Shown here in pieces: positions 59,010-64,000 of a DNA stretch of 64,000 nt. This stretch comes from Stomorhina lunata (taxonomy: Eukaryota; Arthropoda; Insecta; Diptera; Rhiniidae), in contig OW121741.1 in assembly GCA_933228675.1 (NCBI GenBank), forward strand, positions 134,440,120-134,504,119. The letters are read 5' to 3'. Positions within the stretch are counted from its first letter, which is position 1, and each line of letters begins with the position of its first letter. The notes below the pieces were generated by a model that saw only the letters and a program-made list of their open reading frames with translations, ran no database searches and was not told the origin of the DNA. Position numbers and translations under genes: made by a program.

Positions 59010-61470
59010 ATTTTAATCGTGGATCCACATATAGTCCAATTCAAGTCTAAATCTTCTATCGTTGATCCTCATTTCGACCAATTTTAAATCAAGTCTAAAT
59101 TATCTATAGTTATATAGTCCAAATTTTAATCGTGGATCCACATATAGTCCAATTTTTAATCATCGGTCTTCAAATAGTCAAAAATTTGTATCGTTGGGTT
59201 CATAAAGTCCGATTTTTAATCGTATGTCCTAAATTTTGTCTATGGTCTTCATATTGTTTAATTTTGACACATGGGTCTTCATTAAATCTAAATTTAGTAT
59301 CGCTGGTCTTCAAACAGTTAAATTTCAGTCATAAGTCTTCCTACAATCAAAATTTTGTACCTTTGGTCTTCATAGAGTCCAATGATTAAGCATGGGCCTT
59401 CATATCATTTAGTCTAAATTTTGTTTCCGTTGGTATTCATATAATCTAAATTTCAATCGTGGGTCTTTATAAAGTATAAATTCTGTAACGTTGGTCTTCA
59501 TATAATCCAAATTTCAATAGTGGGTCTTCATACAGTCAAAATTTTCTATCGTTGATCTTTATATAATATAAATTTCGATTGCGGGTCTTCATTAAGTCTA
59601 AATTTTCTATCGTTGGTCTTCATATAGTTCAAATTTCAATCGTGGGACTTCATATAGTCTAAATTTTGTACCGTCGCGACGCGTCGTTCTTCATATAATT
59701 CAAATTTCGATCGTGAGTCTGCATATAGTCAAAATTTTCTATCGTTGGTCTTCATATAGTCCAAATTTCAATCATGGAACTTCGTATAGGCTAAATTTGT
59801 ACCGTTGGTCTTGATATAATCCAAATTTCGATCGAGGGTCTTTATATAGTCAAAATTTTCTATCGTTGGGGTTCATATGGTCTAAGTTTGTACCGTAGCT
59901 CTTCATTAAATCCAAATTTCGATCGAGAGTCTTCATATAGTCAAAATTTTCTATCGTTGGTCTTCATATAGACAAAATTTCAATCATGGGTCTTCATATA
60001 GACTAAATTTTGTACCGTAGAAGTACATTTAAACCAAATTTCGATCGAGGGTCTTCATATAGTCAAAATTTTCAATCATTGGTCTTCATATAGTCCAAAT
60101 TCAATGGCGGGTCTTCATATAGTCCAAAATCAATCGCTGGTCTTCATATAGTTCAAATTTTAATCGTGGGACTTCATATAGTCTAAATTTTGTACCGTCG
60201 ATCTTCATATAATTTAAATTTCAATCGTGGACCTTTGTATAGTCTAAATTTTCTATCGTTGGTCTTCATATAATCCAAATTTCAATCGTGGGTCTTTGTA
60301 TAGTCTAAATTTCAATCGTGGGGCTTCATATAAACCAAATTTTAATCCTGGCGTTCATATAATCCAAATTATATTCGTGGGGTTCGTATAGTCTAAATTT
60401 TGTATCGTGGGTCTTCATAAAGTCTAAATTTTTATCGTGAGTCTTTATATAATAGAAATTTTAGTCGTGGGTCTTAATATAGTCTAAATCGTGGCGTTCA
60501 TATAGTCTAAATTTTGTACCGTAGGTCTTTATATAATCCAAATTTCGATCGAATTTATATAGTCAAAATTTCATATCGTTGATCTTCATATAATCCAATC
60601 TTTAATCGTAAGTCCTCATATGGTAAATTTTTCAATCGTAAGTCTTCAGATGGTAAAATTTTCAATCGTAAGACCTCATATGGTAAAATTTTCAATCGTA
60701 AGTCCTCATATGGTACAATTTTCAATCGTAAGTAAAATTTTCAATCGTGAGCCTTTAGATGGTAAAATTTTCAATCGTAAGACCTCATATGGTAAAGTTT
60801 TCAATGGTAAGTCCTCATATGGTAAAATTTTCAATCGCAAGACCTCATATGGTAAAATTTTTAATCGTAAGTCCTCAGATGGTAAAATTTTCAATAGTAA
60901 GACCTCATATGGTAAAGTTTTCAATCGTTGGTCCTCATATGGTAAAATTTTCAATCGTTAGTCCTCATATGGTAAAATTTTCAATCGTAAGACCTCATAT
61001 GGTAAAATTTTTAATCGCAAGTCCTCATATGGTACAATTTTCAATCGTAAGTAAAATTTTCAATCGTGAGTCTTTAGATGGTAAAATTTTCAATCGTAAG
61101 ACCTCATATGGTAAAGTTTTCAATGGTAAGTCCTCATATGGTAAAATTTTCAATCGCAAGACCTCATATGGTAAAATTTTTAATCGTAAGTCCTCAGATG
61201 GTAAAATTTTCAATCGTAAGACCTCATATGGTAAAGTTTTCAATCGTTGGTCCTCATATGGTAAAATTTGCAATCGTAAGTCCTCATATGGTAAAATTTT
61301 CAATCGTAAGTCCTCGTATGGTAAAATTTTCAATCGTAAGATCTCATATGGTAAAATTTCAACGGTAAGTCCTGATATGGTAAAAGTTTCAATCGTAAGA
61401 CCTCATATGGTAAAAGTTTCAATCGTAAGTCCTCACATGGTAAAATTTTCAATAGTAAGTCTTCAAAGAC
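59010..61470 (+). repeat. About 30-bp array (TCAATCGTGGGTCTTCATAT / AGTCCAAATTT)
   Basis: A different unit family with higher GC. It is diverged from 59010 to about 60620 and more regular from 60620 to 61470 as ATGGTAAAATTTTCAATCGT plus AAGTCCTCAT, exactly 30 bp. A period divisible by three keeps frames open on both strands (up to 252 codons at 60759-61517), but the peptides are plain repeats of the monomer and not real proteins. Confidence 0.93.
60650..61290 (+). repeat. Two-copy higher-order repeat, 319-bp period
   Basis: TGGTACAATT, present once per block, lies at 60711 and 61030. GGTAAAGTTTTCAATGGTAAG lies at 60791 and 61110. Both differ by 319 bp, about ten 30-bp monomers plus a 19-bp remnant (the irregular AATCGTAAGTAAAATTTTC unit). 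The two blocks share nearly all monomer variants in order, so this is a recent block duplication. Confidence 0.88.
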
Positions 61471-62540
61471 ACACAATCAGATACTGTTACAGGTCTCAGT
61501 TAAAAAAGAACTCCTAACCACTGTATTTCCATTCCACACCCAGTCGTCGCCATTCTCCACTTCACAAAACAAACAAAAAAGTACGACTTAAATAAATAAA
61601 GATGAGAGAATTTATACAAATTACGAAATTAAAGAAAACTTGACAAAAAGCTTGAATCTTATGAATTTTTCAAGTGTTTGCTACAGTCGTTGTAACAGGA
61701 CTAATTGGTCTGGAGGATAGAAAATAAAAGACAAATGAATGAACAAGAAGATTTTAATTTTATTTTTTTCGTTTGTTAATATATACAGATAAACAAATTT
61801 AAGACAAAGTTTTAGTAACATTTTTTGTACTTGGTGATTAATTAATAAAATTAAAAATTTTCACACGCTAACTTTTTTAATAAATAAATTCTCAAACAAA
61901 AAATGATTATTTTTTTATTTGTTAACTTTTTAAAAAGATTTTTAAATTAATTTTCGGTTAAAAGTTTTGCTTTTTTAACACATACCAATGAAATGCGAAA
62001 GCCGTTTATGTATGAGTTGAATAAAGCAAATCAAAGCCTTGGGGCCAAGCGCATGGTTAATCAAAAAAACTCACACAATTTCACTGTTATAGAGACACAG
62101 TTATACATACACACTTGAACATACATATGTACATATATATGTTTTCATGTGTTTGTCTATAAGGACTCGCATGTGCATAAAGTTAAAAATATAATTTTCA
62201 GAGGATGTTAAATTTAATTTCCGTTTTAATGAAGCCTTTGGAAAATTCCATCACTGAAAGATTGTGAGTGTGTGGGTGTGTATATTTTTCACTCATCTTT
62301 TGTACTTACCTCGTCTGAACTCGCGGCGTTCGGCTTAAAAATTTGTTGAGTTATTTTGTGATTTTTGTTCTTGCTTTTACATTATTATTAATTACTTAAT
62401 GAATAATTAATTATCGCTTTAATTTGCTTATTAAAAAATTTCATTATTTTTTTCCTTTACTTCATTTTTTGTACATAAAAAGAAGGAAGTGGGTTTTGTG
62501 CGTTATTTTCTCTGCCAGTAAATGTGCGTAGGACTTAAAA
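61471..62540. other. Non-array sequence
   Basis: Unique AT-rich DNA. It contains TACATACACACTTG and TACATATGTACATATATATG patches near 62105-62145, and TAAT/ATTA-rich sequence near 62385-62415 (ATTATTAATTAC, AATAATTAATTA) that could bind homeodomain proteins but is also expected by chance at this base composition. No exon recognised. Confidence 0.5.
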
Positions 62541-64000
62541 AAGGTTAATTAAGGATCTTCAAATAGTCAAATGTTTTATTAATTTTCAATTGAGTTTCGT
62601 TATATACTTCAATTTTCAATCGTGGCTCTTCATATACTTTTATTTTTAATTACATTGTTTAATCGTCTATCTCCATACGTTAAAATTACGCAATTGTGGG
62701 TCTTATATAGAAAATGTGTTCAATCGTGAGTCTTCATATATTAATATTGTTCAATCGTGGGTTTTCATATGTCAAAATTGTTCAGTCGTGAGGCTTCACA
62801 TCTTTAAATTGCTCAATTATGGGTCTTTATATGGTAAAATTCTTCACTCGTGGGGGTTTATATGTTTAAATTGTTCAATTGTAGGTCTATAGATAGTAAA
62901 TTTGTAAGTGATGGGGGCTCATATGTTAACATTTCTCAACTGTGGGTTTATATAGTAAAATTTTTCAATCGTGGATCTTCATATCTTAAAATTGCTCAAT
63001 TATTGAATCTTTATATAGTAAAATTGTTCAATCGTGACACTTCATATGTTAAAATTGTTAAATCGTCGATCTTCATATGGGGTTCATATGTTAAAATTGC
63101 TCAATTTTGGCTCTTTATATAGTAAAATTTTTCAATGGTGGATATGTTACATGTTAAAATTGCTCAATGATGGGTCTTTATACATATTATATAGTAAAAT
63201 TGTTTAATCGTGGGTCTTTATATAGTAAAATTGTTTAATCGTGGGGGTTCATATGTTTAAATTGTAGTGGGTCTTTATATGGAAAAATTGCTCAATTATG
63301 GGTCTTTATATGTTAAAATTGTTCAATCGTGGGTCTTCAAATGTGAAAACAGCTCAATCGTGGGGGTTTATATGTAAAAATTGTTCAATCGTGGGTCTTC
63401 AAATGTGAAAATAGCTCAATCGTGGGGGTTCATATGTTAAAATTGTTCAATCGTGGGTCTTCAAATGTGAAAATAGCTCAATCGTGGGTCTTCAAATGTG
63501 AAAATAGCTCAATCGTGGGTCTCCAAATTTGAAAATAGCTCAATCGTGGGGGTTCATATGTTCAAATTGTTTAATCTCGGGTCTTTATATGTGAAAATTG
63601 CTCAATTATGGGTCTTTATATGTCAAAATTGTTCAATCGTGAGTCTTCAAATGTGAAAACAGCTTAATCGTGGGGGTTTATATGTTAAAATTGTTCAATC
63701 GTGGGTCTTAAAATGTTAAAATTGTTCAATCGTGGGTCTTCAAATGTTTAAATTGTTCAATCGTGGGTCTTTAGATAGTAAAATTGTTTAATCGTGGGTC
63801 TTTAGATAGTAAAATTGTTTAATCGTGGGTCTTTAGATAGTAAAATTGTTTAATCGTGGGTCTTTAGATAGTAAAATTGTTTAATCGTGGGTCTTTAGAT
63901 AGTAAAATTGTTTAATCGTGGGTCTTTAGATAGTAAAATTGTTTAATCGTGGGTCTTTAGATAGTAAAATTGTTTAATCGTGGGTCTTTAGATAGTAAAA
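62541..64000 (+). repeat. About 31-bp array (TTTAATCGTGGGTCTTTAGA / TAGTAAAATTG), runs off the window
   Basis: Same word set as the 59-61.5 kb array (AATCGTGGGTCTTCATAT, AGTAAAATT), diverged at the left and becoming fully homogeneous from about 63770 to the window end (TAATCGTGGGTCTTTAGATA, period 31 bp). A local higher-order pattern (AATGTGAAAATAGCTCAATC) occurs at 63340-63545. The array clearly continues beyond 64000. Confidence 0.93.

Noticed and set aside
60759..61517. 252-codon + strand open frame and the overlapping frames on both strands
   Set aside because: Generated by a 30-bp tandem repeat; the peptide is the monomer repeated, with no domain and frames open on both strands.
62380..62420. 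Cluster of TAAT/ATTA words as a homeodomain autoregulatory site
   Set aside because: At this AT content such words are expected by chance, and spacing does not give a clear palindromic P2 or P3 site.
1..64000. tRNA, rRNA or snRNA genes
   Set aside because: No segment showed a recognisable conserved tRNA arm, box or rRNA core on reading through both strands; a dedicated search could still find a diverged one.

Overview
The window looks like about 64 kb of a dipteran fly chromosome, probably a calyptrate fly (blowfly or house-fly type). It is extremely AT-rich. It has canonical GT-AG introns, a Paired-like homeobox gene split at family-typical positions, a Tc1/mariner DD37E transposon, and a dispersed repeat of the kind that starts ACCCTTCACC and carries a GTCCGTCC run. 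The species call is an inference from repeat style and gene content. Nothing in it looks bacterial or viral.

The only host gene I can support is on the + strand: a Drgx-type (dorsal root ganglia homeobox, Prrxl1-like) transcription factor. Four internal exons are visible: 20313-20404, 20514-20615, 42655-42759 and 46168-46658. Together the first three encode a complete 60-residue Q50 homeodomain. The fourth encodes an acidic, Ser/Pro/Gly/Asn-rich disordered region. The first exon(s) and the C-terminal exon(s) were not found. The four exons total 790 bp, just over 1% of the window. The introns are very unequal: 109 bp, about 22.0 kb and about 3.4 kb, plus an open-ended 3' intron.

More than half of the window (about 36 kb by my boundaries) is tandem arrays with periods of 29-32 bp, plus one 19-bp array. 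Most are built from short A-tract/T-tract dyads (AAAATTTT-like blocks around CTATAG, TATAGG or TCAA). The same few consensus units recur many kb apart and in both orientations. As a result, arrays at 10.8-13.6 and 15.5-20.2 kb, at 33.5-35.0 and 36.3-38.4 kb, and at 39.4-41.3 and 42.9-46.1 kb form giant inverted pairs. The last pair brackets exon 3, which encodes the DNA-recognition helix. Near 36.95 kb an array also contains a long internal inversion that is almost exact to the individual variant.

Intron 2 also holds a 2.65-2.85 kb tandem duplication (21.4-26.9 kb). Each unit contains a dispersed element, a spacer and an antisense DD37E transposon. The downstream transposon has an apparently intact 336-residue transposase and TA target-site flanks. 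The upstream copy is dead: start codon lost, one frameshift, C-terminus deleted.

The non-array stretches are mostly AT-rich intronic sequence with microsatellites. At 54.2-54.8 kb lie two coding-like islands of unknown origin. From 59 kb to the window end the arrays change to a different family whose units contain TCAATCGTGGGTCTTCATAT. There a 30-bp period creates long but spurious open frames on both strands.
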